IMG/VR virus record: IMGVR_UViG_3300013132_000156
Location: 1 to 31,966 of that record
DNA: 31,966 nt
Direction: 5' to 3' (one strand)
Source: a virus
Shown here: piece after piece, positions 1-7,908 of the stretch
Layout of the letters: each line of letters opens with the position of its first letter
How positions within the stretch are numbered: position 1 is the first letter of the stretch
Position numbers and translations under genes: made by a program
Notes under the pieces: generated by a model
Told to the model about the DNA's origin: nothing
Seen by the model: the letters and a program-made list of their open reading frames with translations, nothing else
Databases searched by the model: none

Positions 1-29
1 CCAGAACGCGTTTTTGTGCGGCCATCTAG
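1..29 (+). CDS. Possible 3' end of the fibre-like gene cut at the right edge
   Basis: If the window is circular, the open frame of the gene starting at 31723 continues across the junction (last base of the window plus the first two give a Thr codon) and reads TRTRFCAAI before a TAG at 27-29. The terminase small subunit gene then starts 27 bases later behind a TTAGGA ribosome binding site, a normal gene junction. The frame match is seen directly; circularity is inferred, and a stop this early could also occur by chance. Confidence 0.35.
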
Positions 30-56
30 GTAATTTGGGAAACTTAGGACGATAAC

Positions 57-476
57 ATGGCGAAAAGGGGCAGAAAAGCGGTCGATCAGACCACATGGCT
101 GCGCGCTGGCGGTGAATTGCCGGCGAAACCTGCCGGGCTCAGTGCGCAGGAGGCGCGATATTACAAGTGGCTCGTCGAGGCGATGACGATCGTCGGGGTC
201 GGCGGGCGAGTCGACCAGCTCCTCCTGATGCTGACGGCGCGCCAGCTCGCCCGCGCCGACGAGCTCCGAGCCGCGATGATCGACCTGCATCCGGGAGACC
301 CGGTGCGGAAGTCGATCTCGGGCGACCTCGATCGGGTCGAGGGTCGAATCCAGACGGCCCTCGTCTACCTGCACCTGACGCCGAGGACTCGAGCCGGCAC
401 ACGCCTGCCGGCCGAGTCCAAGGGCAGCCTGCCAGGCGGCGACGACAACCCGATCCTGCGCCTGCTCGGCGGCTAG
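57..476 (+). CDS. terS: Terminase small subunit, P27-like
   Basis: Product of 139 residues that resembles phage terminase small subunits of the P27 family: a basic start (MAKRGRKA), a helical central region (residues about 28-80) with the pattern QEARYYKWLVEAM, and a C-terminal PGGDDNPILRLLGG tail. In this family the protein recognises the packaging start site on concatemeric DNA and hands it to the large subunit. The ATG lies behind TTAGGA with 8 bases spacing. It directly precedes the large subunit, the usual order. A longer out-of-frame reading over this region is the 5' extension of the large-subunit frame and is not itself coding-like (Arg/Pro-rich). No closer assignment is possible by eye. 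Confidence 0.85.
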   Translation: MAKRGRKAVDQTTWLRAGGELPAKPAGLSAQEARYYKWLVEAMTIVGVGGRVDQLLLMLTARQLARADELRAAMIDLHPGDPVRKSISGDLDRVEGRIQTALVYLHLTPRTRAGTRLPAESKGSLPGGDDNPILRLLGG

Positions 477-496
477 GCGATCAACGCGCCAGCAAT

Positions 497-2014
497 GTCA
501 AGCTGTTCTTCGAGAAGGCGCTGACTCATGCCAAGGGCGTCCTCGCCGGTCAGGCATTCGCGCTCAGCGACTGGCAATATCACGACATCATCCGTCCGCT
601 ATTCGGCACGCTGCGTCCTGATGGCATGCGGCAATATCGCACCGCGTACATCGAGGTGCCGAGAAAGAACGGCAAGTCGACCTTGGCCGCGGGCATCGCC
701 CTGTACCTCCTGCTGGCCGATGGCGAGCAGGGCGCCGAGATCGTGTCGGCGGCGGCCGATCGTGAGCAGGCGTCGATCGTGTTCGAGGCGGCGTCCTCGA
801 TGGTGCAGGCGTCGCCAGTCCTGTCACGCGTGTGCACTGTCCTGCGCAAGGAGATCGTGACTCGCGATGGATGTCGGTATCGGGCGATCTCGGCCGACGC
901 GCATACGAAACACGGATACAACTGCTCCGGCATAGTGTTCGATGAGGTTCATGCGCAGCCCAATCGTGAGCTCTGGGATGTGCTGACGACCTCGACCGGA
1001 GCGAGGACGCAGCCTCTTACAATCGCGATCACGACAGCGGGACACGATCGGGAGTCGCTCTGCTACGAGCTGCACCTGCACGCCAGGTCGATCCTCGACG
1101 GATCACTAGACGATCCGTCGTTTTTGCCGGTCATCTATGCCGCCGGCGACAGTGATGACTGGCGCCTCGAGGATACATGGCGTCGAGCGAATCCAGGCTA
1201 TGGGGTCTCGGTGCTGGCCGACTACATGCGCCAGGCATGCGCCGACGCGCAGCAGTCTCCGGCGCGCGAGCTGGCATTCAGGAGGCTGCACCTCAACCAG
1301 TGGACGGACACGGTGACTCGCTGGATCTCTCCCGACGCATGGGACGCGTGTCGATCACCTCGCCCCGAGCTCGCCGGACGACCATGCTATGGCGCGCTCG
1401 ACCTGTCATCGACGATGGATCTCTCCGCATTCGTCCTGGCATTTCCGCTCGATGACGGCACGATCTGGATCGAGCCGATGTGTTGGGCGCCTCGAGGCGC
1501 CCTTCGTGATCGCGAGCGCCGCAACAAGATGCGTTTCGATAACTGGTCGGCGAGTGGTCACCTGCGTGTGACCGATGGCGATGTCATCGAGTACGAGGAT
1601 GTTTACGCTCAGATCAGGGCGACGCTCGCTCGGTATCGGATCATGGACATCGCGATAGATCGCTGGAACACATCGCAACTCGCCCAGCAGATGCAGTCTG
1701 ACGGACTCGCTGTCGTGTCATTCGGACAGGGTTACGCGAGCATGTCGCCGGCGGCCAAGGACTGGGAGACCCTGGTGCTGGCCAAAAAAATACGCCATGA
1801 CGGCCATCCGGTATTGCGGTGGTGTCTCGGCAACGCGTCAATAGAGAGCGATGCCGCGGGCAACATCAAGCCCTCGAAATCGAAATCGTCCGAGAAAATA
1901 GACGCCCTTGTCGCCGCTGTCATGGCAGTCGCGAGGGCGAGGGTCGGATCGGCAGGTGGCTCGGTGCGAGGTGCGCCGAGCATATACGAGTCACGAGGCA
2001 TGGCCACCTTATGA
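497..2014 (+). CDS. terL: Terminase large subunit (ATPase/nuclease)
   Basis: DNA-packaging motor of the HK97-like Terminase_1 family. Seen: Walker A PRKNGKS (659-679), Walker B GIVFDEVHA (929-955), coupling-type motif AITTAGHD, then a nuclease half with LDLSSTMDL (first catalytic Asp), AIDRWN, and the C-terminal KIDALVAAVMA segment. Length of about 505 residues fits the family. The start is a problem: the family-like sequence begins VKLFFEKALTHAKG at 497, but the frame has no ATG, GTG or TTG from there until ATG 626, which would remove about 43 conserved residues. An ATG at 495-497 lies in another frame; one extra G after it would read MVKLFFEK. So either one base is missing, a rare start (CTG 503) is used, or translation shifts frame. 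The start given is the first homologous codon, not a proven start. The 3' end overlaps the portal gene by ATGA. Confidence 0.93.
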   Translation, partial: VKLFFEKALTHAKGVLAGQAFALSDWQYHDIIRPLFGTLRPDGMRQYRTAYIEVPRKNGKSTLAAGIALYLLLADGEQGAEIVSAAADREQASIVFEAASSMVQASPVLSRVCTVLRKEIVTRDGCRYRAISADAHTKHGYNCSGIVFDEVHAQPNRELWDVLTTSTGARTQPLTIAITTAGHDRESLCYELHLHARSILDGSLDDPSFLPVIYAAGDSDDWRLEDTWRRANPGYGVSVLADYMRQACADAQQSPARELAFRRLHLNQWTDTVTRWISPDAWDACRSPRPELAGRPCYGALDLSSTMDLSAFVLAFPLDDGTIWIEPMCWAPRGALRDRERRNKMRFDNWSASGHLRVTDGDVIEYEDVYAQIRATLARYRIMDIAIDRWNTSQLAQQMQSDGLAVVSFGQGYASMSPAAKDWETLVLAKKIRHDGHPVLRWCLGNASIESDAAGNIKPSKSKSSEKIDALVAAVMAVARARVGSAGGSVRGAPSIYESRGMATL

Positions 2015-3852
2015 CGATCATCGAGCGCGTCATGAGCTACCTGTCCGGCACGCGCTCCGAGCAGCGCGCGGCCAGCACGACCCAGGTGTGGCGTGACCCG
2101 GCGTTGACGATGTTTTTCGGCGGCGCGGTCAGCAATGCCGGCACCAGTGTATCGGCCGACACGGCCGCTAATTACAGCCCGTTCTGGCAGGCGGTGCGCC
2201 TGATCTCCGAGACGATCGCCTCGTTGCCGATCCATGTGTATCGCAAGGTCGGCGACAGTCGCGTGATCATCGACGACATCGGCGTCGGTGACATGCTGAG
2301 GATCGCTCCAAACTCCGAGATGTCGGCCATGCAGTTCAGGGCGTCATGGATCACGCACGCCCTCATCCATGGCAACGGATACGCCGAGATCGAGCGTGAC
2401 ACGCTCGGGCGCCCGACCCGGATCTGGCTGCTGAATCCTACCTCGATCAGCGTCGAGCGAGCCAGTGACTCGAGCATCATCTACGGCTACCAGATGACCG
2501 GCGGCCAGCGCATCTACCTGCCGGCCGATGATGTCCTGCACCTGCCCGGCCCTGGCACGGACGGGGTCGTCGGCCTGTCGATCATCCGGCAAGCTCGCCA
2601 GGCGATCGGCCTCGGCCTCGCCGCCGAGCAGTTCGGCTCGCAATTTTTCGGGAGCGGCGGGCGCCCCTCGGGCGTGCTGGAGCATCCCGGCCGACTCAGT
2701 GACGATGCGCGGGCTCGACTCCGCGGTGATTGGGAACGCCTGCATGCCGGCATAGACAACGCCCATCGGGTCGCAATCCTCGAGGAGGGCATGAAATGGT
2801 CGACGACCAGCATCCCTCCTGACGACGCGCAGTTCCTGCAGACGAGAAAGTTCCAGATCGAGGAGATCGCCCGCTGGTTTAATCTGCCGCTCAGCAAGCT
2901 GCGATCTCCCGAGTCGAGCTCGTACAACTCGCTCGAGCAGGAGAACCTCGCGTTCCTGTCGGAGACCCTGCGCCCATGGCTTGTGCGCATCGAGCAGGAG
3001 ATCCGCCGCAAGCTGTTGGATGATCCCTCGACCTATGTCGAGCACAAGGTCGAGGGATTGTTGCGCACCGACATCTCGGCGCGATACAGCGCCTACTCGA
3101 TCGGTCGACAGTGGGGATGGCTCAGCGTCAACGAGATCCGCGCCCTCGAGGGACTCGACCCCGTCGATGGTGGCGATATTTACCTCAGTCCGCTGAACAT
3201 GACACCGATCACGGCGAATACAGAGCAGGCGCCAGTCGTCGCGAATCCCGAGGTCTCGCCCGTCACGCAGGCTCCTGCAGTCGATGTGGCCGCCACGGCG
3301 CTCAATGGCGCGCAGGTCACATCGCTCCTCGAGATCGTGACGCAGGCAAGCCAGGGGCTGATCACGATTGACACGGCCAAGGCGTTGGTGGCGGCCGCGT
3401 TCCCGATGCTGTCGCAGCAAACTGTCGACGCGATATTCGCGCGCATGATCATCGCGCCAGCGCCCGCACCAACTCCCGCACCGCAGGCCGCGAGCCTGCG
3501 CGCCGTGCCGGAAAAATACGCCGACATCTCGTTCAGTCCGCCGCAGGGCGTGCGCGAGGCGCTGCGCCGCGGTCTCGACCTGCACGATCAGGGATTCAGC
3601 GGTGACGGCCTGCAGGCCGACACAGTCGCATGGGCGAGTCGCATGGCATCGGGCGAGCCGGCCAGCCCCGAGAAGATCGTCGCCATGCGCGCCTGGCATG
3701 CGCGCCATGCCAGTGACAAGAAGCCCGGATGGGACGATCCGCCGACTCCCGGCTATGTCGCGTTCCTCTTGTGGGGCGGTGCCCCTGGCGTGACATGGTC
3801 GGAGACGATCGCGGCCCGCATGGAGCGGGCTGATGAGGAGGCAGGCTCATGA
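2011..3852 (+). CDS. Portal protein, HK97-type, with extra C-terminal domain
   Basis: 613-residue product. The first 430 residues match the HK97-type phage portal pattern: YSPFWQAVRLISETIASLPIH near residue 55, HGNGYAEIERD, the LPADDVLHLPGPGTDGVVGLS stretch, IARWFNLPLSKLR, and SLEQENLAFLSETLRPWLVRIEQEI. This protein forms the dodecameric ring through which DNA enters the head. After a Pro/Ala linker (APAPTPAPQ, about residue 488) there is a further domain of about 110 residues with REALRRGLDLHDQG, a KIVAMRAWHARHASDKKPGWDDPP stretch and FLLWGGAPG. I have seen this RRGL...RHA...LLWGG pattern in other phage structural proteins but cannot name it; as a fusion on a portal it is unusual. ATGA overlaps both neighbours, so it is translationally coupled to terL and the protease. 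Confidence 0.95.
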   Translation: MTIIERVMSYLSGTRSEQRAASTTQVWRDPALTMFFGGAVSNAGTSVSADTAANYSPFWQAVRLISETIASLPIHVYRKVGDSRVIIDDIGVGDMLRIAPNSEMSAMQFRASWITHALIHGNGYAEIERDTLGRPTRIWLLNPTSISVERASDSSIIYGYQMTGGQRIYLPADDVLHLPGPGTDGVVGLSIIRQARQAIGLGLAAEQFGSQFFGSGGRPSGVLEHPGRLSDDARARLRGDWERLHAGIDNAHRVAILEEGMKWSTTSIPPDDAQFLQTRKFQIEEIARWFNLPLSKLRSPESSSYNSLEQENLAFLSETLRPWLVRIEQEIRRKLLDDPSTYVEHKVEGLLRTDISARYSAYSIGRQWGWLSVNEIRALEGLDPVDGGDIYLSPLNMTPITANTEQAPVVANPEVSPVTQAPAVDVAATALNGAQVTSLLEIVTQASQGLITIDTAKALVAAAFPMLSQQTVDAIFARMIIAPAPAPTPAPQAASLRAVPEKYADISFSPPQGVREALRRGLDLHDQGFSGDGLQADTVAWASRMASGEPASPEKIVAMRAWHARHASDKKPGWDDPPTPGYVAFLLWGGAPGVTWSETIAARMERADEEAGS

Positions 3853-4412
3853 TCATCGAGAGACGCGCATCCGGATCGCTGTCGAGCACGGCCGGCAAGC
3901 TGGTCGGGTATGCCAGCGTCTACGGTCCGCTCTCCGAGGATCTCGGCGGATTCCGGGAGCGGATCGCGGCGGGAGCATTCCAGCGCACACTCGACTCGCG
4001 ATCTGATGTCCGTGCCCTGGTGAATCATGACTCGACCCTCGTCCTCGGGCGCAGGTCGGCCGGGACGCTCAGCCTGACCAGCGACTCGACCGGCCTGCGC
4101 GTCGAGATCGACCCGCCAAACACGAGCTACGCGAACGACCTCAAGGAGCTCATCGGCCGCGGTGATGTGAGCCAGATGTCGTTCGGATTTTTTGTCAATC
4201 GTGACGAGTGGATCATCGAGAACGAGGCCCGAGTCCGGATCGTGCATGATGTCGATCTCATCGAGGTCAGCGTCGTCACGATCCCGGCGTATCCGGACAC
4301 CACGATCGCGCTGCGCTCGCGTGATCGCTGGGAGCGGGAGCAGGAGCTCCAGCGGCATCTACGCGAGCGCAGGATCCGAGTCATCGAGCTCTGCAGGAGG
4401 AGGACGAGATGA
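3849..4412 (+). CDS. Prohead protease (HK97 gp4-like, U35/S78)
   Basis: 187-residue capsid maturation protease. Seen: LVGYASVYGPLSEDLGGFRE at the N-terminus, the catalytic-type His in ALVNHDSTLVLGR (about residue 61), the catalytic Ser in DVSQMSFGFFV (about residue 113), and LIEVSVVTIPAYPDT near residue 155, all hallmarks of the HK97 prohead protease family. It cleaves the scaffolding (delta) domain from the capsid protein inside the prohead and itself. It sits between portal and capsid in the canonical order and overlaps both by ATGA. The C-terminus is very Arg-rich. Confidence 0.95.
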   Translation: MIIERRASGSLSSTAGKLVGYASVYGPLSEDLGGFRERIAAGAFQRTLDSRSDVRALVNHDSTLVLGRRSAGTLSLTSDSTGLRVEIDPPNTSYANDLKELIGRGDVSQMSFGFFVNRDEWIIENEARVRIVHDVDLIEVSVVTIPAYPDTTIALRSRDRWEREQELQRHLRERRIRVIELCRRRTR

Positions 4413-5737
4413 ACGAACAGCAGAAGCTCCGCGCCGAGCGCACTCGGCTCGAGGGAGAAGTCAAGGCGCTGCACGCCGGCGCTGAAAACCGCGCCTGGAC
4501 TCCCGAGGAGGAGGCCAAGGTCAACGCCATCGAATCACAGATCCAGAACATCGATTTTCGCCTCATGGCGATCGAGGAGGCCATGGATATGCCGGCCGAG
4601 CAACCCGAGGAGAGCAGCATCGAAAAGAACGGACTGCAGGAGACGATCCAGGCCGAGGTCCGCAAGGCCATCGACAGCCTTGCCGTTTCAAGGAGGCGCA
4701 TCATGCCAGCACCGATGGTCGTGTCCGATCTCGATGACAAGCGCGCCGAGCGCGAACGAGGCCTCGCCCTGCGCGCCTGGTTCCTCGGCAACGACGCGAA
4801 CACCGAGGAGGTCAATGCCGCTCGCAAGCTCGGCCTCAACCTGCGCAACAACAAGCTCACCCTGCGCGCGCAGTCGACCACCACGACCGCGGGCGGATAC
4901 ACGATCCCCCAGGGATTCCTCGCCGAGCTCGAGTCGCGGCGACTTTTTTACAACACCTTGCGAGGCGTCGCGCGTGTGATCCGCACCGAGACCGGCAACA
5001 CCCTGCCGTTCCCGACAACGGACGACACGAGCAATGTCGCCAACCTGACGGCCGAGAACACGGCGCCATCGGCCACCGATGTCGTGTTCGGCCAGGTGAG
5101 CCTCGGCGCCTACAAGCTCGACAGCCTCGTGCAGGTCAGCAACGAGCTGCTGCGCGACAGTGGACTCGACCTCGCCAGCGAGATCGCCTCGATCCTCGGT
5201 GAGCGAATCGGGCGCAAGGAAGCCGCTTTCTTCGCGACCGGCACCGGCTCGAGCCAGCCTCAGGGCGTTGTCACCGGCGCGTCCGCCGGTGCGACCGCGG
5301 CCACCACGACGACCATTACCCTGGCGAACATCATGTCGCTGGTGAACTCGCTGGACTTCGCATACCAGCAGGGCGCCTCGTTCATGATGCACCAGAGCGT
5401 GTGGAACACGATCCTGCAGCTGGCCGACAGCCAGAACAGGCCGCTGTTCCTCGACCTCCTCAACGGCAACGGCCCGAGACTTCTCGGATACCCGGTGGTC
5501 GTCAATAACAACATGGCGAGCTCGATCGCCTCGGCGAACGTCACCATGCTGTTCGGCGACTTCTCGAAGTATTACATTCGCCAGGCGGGCGACCTCGAGG
5601 TCATCCGCATGGACGAGCGGTACGCCGACGCCTACCAGACGGGCTTTATGGTCGTGGAGCGGGTCGACGCCAAGGTCGCGCAGAGCAACGCGATCAAGAA
5701 GCTCACCCAGCCAACTGCCACCACCACCACCACCTGA
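4409..5737 (+). CDS. Major capsid protein, HK97 fold, with delta domain
   Basis: 442-residue HK97 gp5-like capsid protein. Residues 1 to about 110 are charged and helical (EQQKLRAERTRLEGEVKAL...), matching the N-terminal delta domain that acts as internal scaffold and is removed by the neighbouring protease. The shell domain starts around TTTTAGGYTIPQGFLAEL (residue 155) and shows FPTTDDTSNVANLTAEN, LVQVSNELLRDS, GERIGRKEAAFF, GTGSSQPQGVV, and the C-terminal YADAYQTGFMVVERVDAKV typical of the family. A good AGGAGGA ribosome site precedes the start. The last residues are a short Thr tail (TATTTTT), which recalls the much longer Thr tracts in the tail proteins downstream. A separate scaffold gene is neither seen nor needed. 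Confidence 0.97.
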   Translation: MNEQQKLRAERTRLEGEVKALHAGAENRAWTPEEEAKVNAIESQIQNIDFRLMAIEEAMDMPAEQPEESSIEKNGLQETIQAEVRKAIDSLAVSRRRIMPAPMVVSDLDDKRAERERGLALRAWFLGNDANTEEVNAARKLGLNLRNNKLTLRAQSTTTTAGGYTIPQGFLAELESRRLFYNTLRGVARVIRTETGNTLPFPTTDDTSNVANLTAENTAPSATDVVFGQVSLGAYKLDSLVQVSNELLRDSGLDLASEIASILGERIGRKEAAFFATGTGSSQPQGVVTGASAGATAATTTTITLANIMSLVNSLDFAYQQGASFMMHQSVWNTILQLADSQNRPLFLDLLNGNGPRLLGYPVVVNNNMASSIASANVTMLFGDFSKYYIRQAGDLEVIRMDERYADAYQTGFMVVERVDAKVAQSNAIKKLTQPTATTTTT

Positions 5738-5747
5738 TGAGCTGATC

Positions 5748-6398
5748 ATGGCCAGAGTCGGACAAGTAAAGCCGCGGCGTGATGTCACCTTTCCAGTCTC
5801 CATCCAGGGACTGGAGAGGACCGTCGCGCTCATGCTGAACTTTCCGAAAGCCGTGTCGGCCGCTATGAAGCGCGCCGTGACGATCTCGTCGCGGCGCATC
5901 GCCAAGGACGCCAAGGCCCGCGTGCCGCAGCGTCGCAGTTTCACGAGGATCAAGGGCAAGCGAATCCCGTATTACGGACAAACCGGAACGCTTAAAAAGT
6001 CGATCGGATTCAAGGTCGTCAAGCCGAAAAGCGCGACCGGCACGGCGCTCGCCCCTCTGGTATGGGTCGGAGTTGTTGGCCCTCGCAAGGGTCGGAAATA
6101 CTCGGGCGTCGCGTTCAAGCACTACCACAAGCCCAAGCGCACATCAGTGGCGCAGCGTGATGTGATCGTGCCTGTGATCCCCAAGTTTTACGCTCACCTG
6201 GTCGAGCACGGCGCCACGATCAAGATCTGGCGCAGCGGCAAAACGAAAAGGATCCCGGCTCGGCCATTCCTCAACCCTGCCCTGCATGCCAACGCGGGCT
6301 CGATCACGCAGTTGGTCAGGGAGTCGCTCGACATCCAGATCGAGAAACTCATCAAGCGCGGCGACATCATCGTCGACACGGGGGAGGTGCTCGGATGA
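5748..6398 (+). CDS. HK97 gp10-like head-tail joining protein
   Basis: 216-residue basic protein. The pattern AMKRAVTISSRRIAKDAKARVP, GTLKKSIGFKVV, FYAHLVEHGA and RIPARPFLNPAL is that of the HK97-gp10_like family, which sits at the head-tail interface or tail completion ring of siphoviruses. It lies ten bases after the capsid gene; the ribosome site is weak. In the usual HK97-like order two further connector genes (gp6-like and stopper) stand between capsid and gp10; here they are missing and found instead near 28.7-29.7 kb. Ends in an ATGA overlap with the next gene. Confidence 0.85.
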   Translation: MARVGQVKPRRDVTFPVSIQGLERTVALMLNFPKAVSAAMKRAVTISSRRIAKDAKARVPQRRSFTRIKGKRIPYYGQTGTLKKSIGFKVVKPKSATGTALAPLVWVGVVGPRKGRKYSGVAFKHYHKPKRTSVAQRDVIVPVIPKFYAHLVEHGATIKIWRSGKTKRIPARPFLNPALHANAGSITQLVRESLDIQIEKLIKRGDIIVDTGEVLG

Positions 6399-6805
6399 GC
6401 GTGCTCGGCAAGGCATGCCGCACCTATCTCTCCGGTCGCACCGGATACGGGTCGACCGTGCCGGGCGGCATATCGCCCGAGATCGCGAATGTCGGCACGA
6501 CGATGCCGTATGTCGTGTATCAGACGATCACGACCCAGCCCCAGATGCTGCTGTCCGGTACGCCCGCGGTCATGACAGAGCGCGTGCAGGTCACGGTCGT
6601 CAGCAATACACGGGCCTCGGCGCAGGTCGTGGTCGATTGGATCAGGGATCAGATACAGGCGAATCCGGGCCGACAGACGATCGGCTCCACGACGGTCCAT
6701 CACTGGCGCATCGACGACACGGCCGACCAGTCCGAGGTCGTCAGTGATGGGGATGACGAGGCGACTCGGTTATCGACGATCGAGCTGGTCGGTGTGTACC
6801 AATAG
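6395..6805 (+). CDS. Tail terminator / tail completion protein (gp17/DUF3168-like)
   Basis: 136-residue product. MPYVVYQTITTQPQ near residue 37, the VQVTVVSNTRASAQVVVDWI segment and the C-terminal TRLSTIELVGVYQ strand match the pattern of DUF3168/lambda gpU-type tail completion proteins, which cap the tail tube at the head-proximal end. Position between gp10-like and tail tube genes supports this. Identification rests on short patterns plus gene order, so the family call is moderate. Confidence 0.7.
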   Translation: MSVLGKACRTYLSGRTGYGSTVPGGISPEIANVGTTMPYVVYQTITTQPQMLLSGTPAVMTERVQVTVVSNTRASAQVVVDWIRDQIQANPGRQTIGSTTVHHWRIDDTADQSEVVSDGDDEATRLSTIELVGVYQ

Positions 6806-6817
6806 GAGACTCTAGTC

Positions 6818-7249
6818 ATGGCATATGTCGTCGGACCAAGCGCCACCGCGGCGTTCTGCACCATCGCCAACTCCACCACGGGCACGACCGCGTCGCTGTC
6901 GGGCCTGATTTCGATTGCCGCGAATGCCAGGTCGATGGCGTTCGCGGATGTCACCGCTCTGTCGGACACGACCCTGCAGCGCATCCCGGTGCGGGCCGAT
7001 CCCGGCACCGTGCAGCTGACGATCTTCCTGGATGACACTGTGACGGCCAGCAACCTGTGGACGACCTTGAACACTCGCCGCACCTCCAAGACGCGGACTC
7101 GGGTGACCATCGACCTGCCGGGCGCCAACATCGACGGCCTCCTGACATATGATGGATACATCAGCGAGATCAGCACGCCCGAGGTCGCGTCCTCGGATGA
7201 GGCGTTGCGGTTCACGGTCACGCTGCAGCTCTCGGACAAGGATGTGTGA
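6818..7249 (+). CDS. Major tail tube protein
   Basis: 143-residue product placed just before the tail chaperone pair, where the tube subunit normally is. It is beta-rich and shows DTTLQRIPVRADPGTVQLTI, then ASNLWTTLNTRRTSKTRTRV, and a C-terminal LRFTVTLQLSDKDV strand, consistent with the phage tail tube fold that packs into the hollow tail through which DNA passes. Start behind AGGAG with 9 bases spacing. No transmembrane or signal sequence. The assignment is by context and general pattern; there is no single diagnostic motif. Confidence 0.75.
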   Translation: MAYVVGPSATAAFCTIANSTTGTTASLSGLISIAANARSMAFADVTALSDTTLQRIPVRADPGTVQLTIFLDDTVTASNLWTTLNTRRTSKTRTRVTIDLPGANIDGLLTYDGYISEISTPEVASSDEALRFTVTLQLSDKDV

Positions 7250-7251
7250 TC

Positions 7252-7590
7252 ATGGCACTGACTCGCGACCAGATCCTCGCGGCATCTCCGGCCCTGCGCG
7301 TCGAGCGCGTGCAGGTGCCGGAATGGGGCGGCGAGGTCTGCGTGAGGGAGATGACAGCGGGCGAGCGCGATCGCTGGGACGCCTGGCAGATCGAGCACAC
7401 GGGCCCGGACAGGTTCAACGACCTGCGGGCCCGTCTGCTCGTCACGGTTCTCTGCGATGAGCAGGGAGCCCGACTGTTCAGCGACTCTGACATCGAGCAG
7501 GTGAGCCGGATGCCGGCCTCGGTCGTGACGAGGATCTGGTCGATGGCTGTCGACCTCGCCGGCCTGTCCGGAGATCCGGAAAAAAAGTAG
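7252..7590 (+). CDS. Tail assembly chaperone, gpG-like (short form)
   Basis: 112-residue product, the unshifted partner of a G/GT pair. Patterns: REMTAGERDRWDAWQIE near residue 35, ARLLVTVLCDEQGARLF, and SVVTRIWSMAVDLAGLSG, common in phage tail chaperones placed between tube and tape measure. These proteins coat the tape measure during tail assembly and are absent from the virion. It ends at a TAG immediately after a run of seven A that forms the heptamer A AAA AAG in the reading frame. A GTG at 7246 is an alternative start, but ATG 7252 starts three bases after the preceding stop. Confidence 0.85.
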   Translation: MALTRDQILAASPALRVERVQVPEWGGEVCVREMTAGERDRWDAWQIEHTGPDRFNDLRARLLVTVLCDEQGARLFSDSDIEQVSRMPASVVTRIWSMAVDLAGLSGDPEKK

Positions 7591-7907
7591 TTTCGGACCC
7601 GATCCGTCGGGTCAAGTTTCGGCTCGCCGCGCTGCTCGGCATGACTGTGGGGGAGCTCGAGATGCGAATGAGCGCCCGCGAATTGTCCGAGTGGATCGAG
7701 CTCTTGCGAGTCGATCCATGGGGCGTTTATCGCAGCGACCTTCAGCATGCGCTCGCGGCATGGTCTCCACTCGCCGCGGCAGGCGGCAAGGCCAAGGTCG
7801 AGGATTTCTTGCCGCCGGATCGCAACGAGGACTGGCGCACAGCCAAGCCTGCCAGCATCGATGATCTCATCCGCGAAACGGGCGCCAAGATATTGAGGAC
7901 CACCTGA
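7252..7907 (+). CDS. Tail assembly chaperone GT fusion made by -1 frameshift
   Basis: If ribosomes slip back one base on A AAA AAG (7581-7587) the product continues as VVSDPIRRVKFRLAALLG and then through the open frame to 7907, giving about 218 residues. The added part (LRVDPWGVYRSDLQHALAAW) is the typical T-domain sequence of phage tail chaperone extensions, and the phrase RRVKFRLAALLGMTVGEL lies entirely before or across the first ATG of the downstream frame (7641), so that ATG cannot be the natural start of the domain. In lambda the GT form recruits the tape measure and tube subunits. It ends one base before the tape measure gene, with the GAGGA ribosome site inside its last codons. Confidence 0.85.
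7581..7587 (+). other. Programmed -1 frameshift site A AAA AAG
   Basis: The heptamer is read as gaA-AAA-AAG-TAG in the zero frame, the strongest bacterial -1 slippery class, and stands directly before the stop codon of the short chaperone. The -1 frame is open from here to 7907. No downstream pseudoknot was worked out. Confidence 0.85.
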
Positions 7908-7908
7908 C

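Noticed and set aside
2344-3708. 454-residue open frame on the minus strand opposite the portal gene
   Set aside because: Shadow of the GC-rich portal gene; Arg/Asp/Leu-biased, no ribosome site, and the portal is certain.
4688-5959. 423-residue minus-strand frame opposite the capsid gene
   Set aside because: Antisense shadow; the plus-strand product is a clear capsid protein.
7641-7907. Independent gene starting at ATG 7641
   Set aside because: Family-like sequence already begins at 7587 upstream of this ATG, and the slippery heptamer explains its expression as a fusion.
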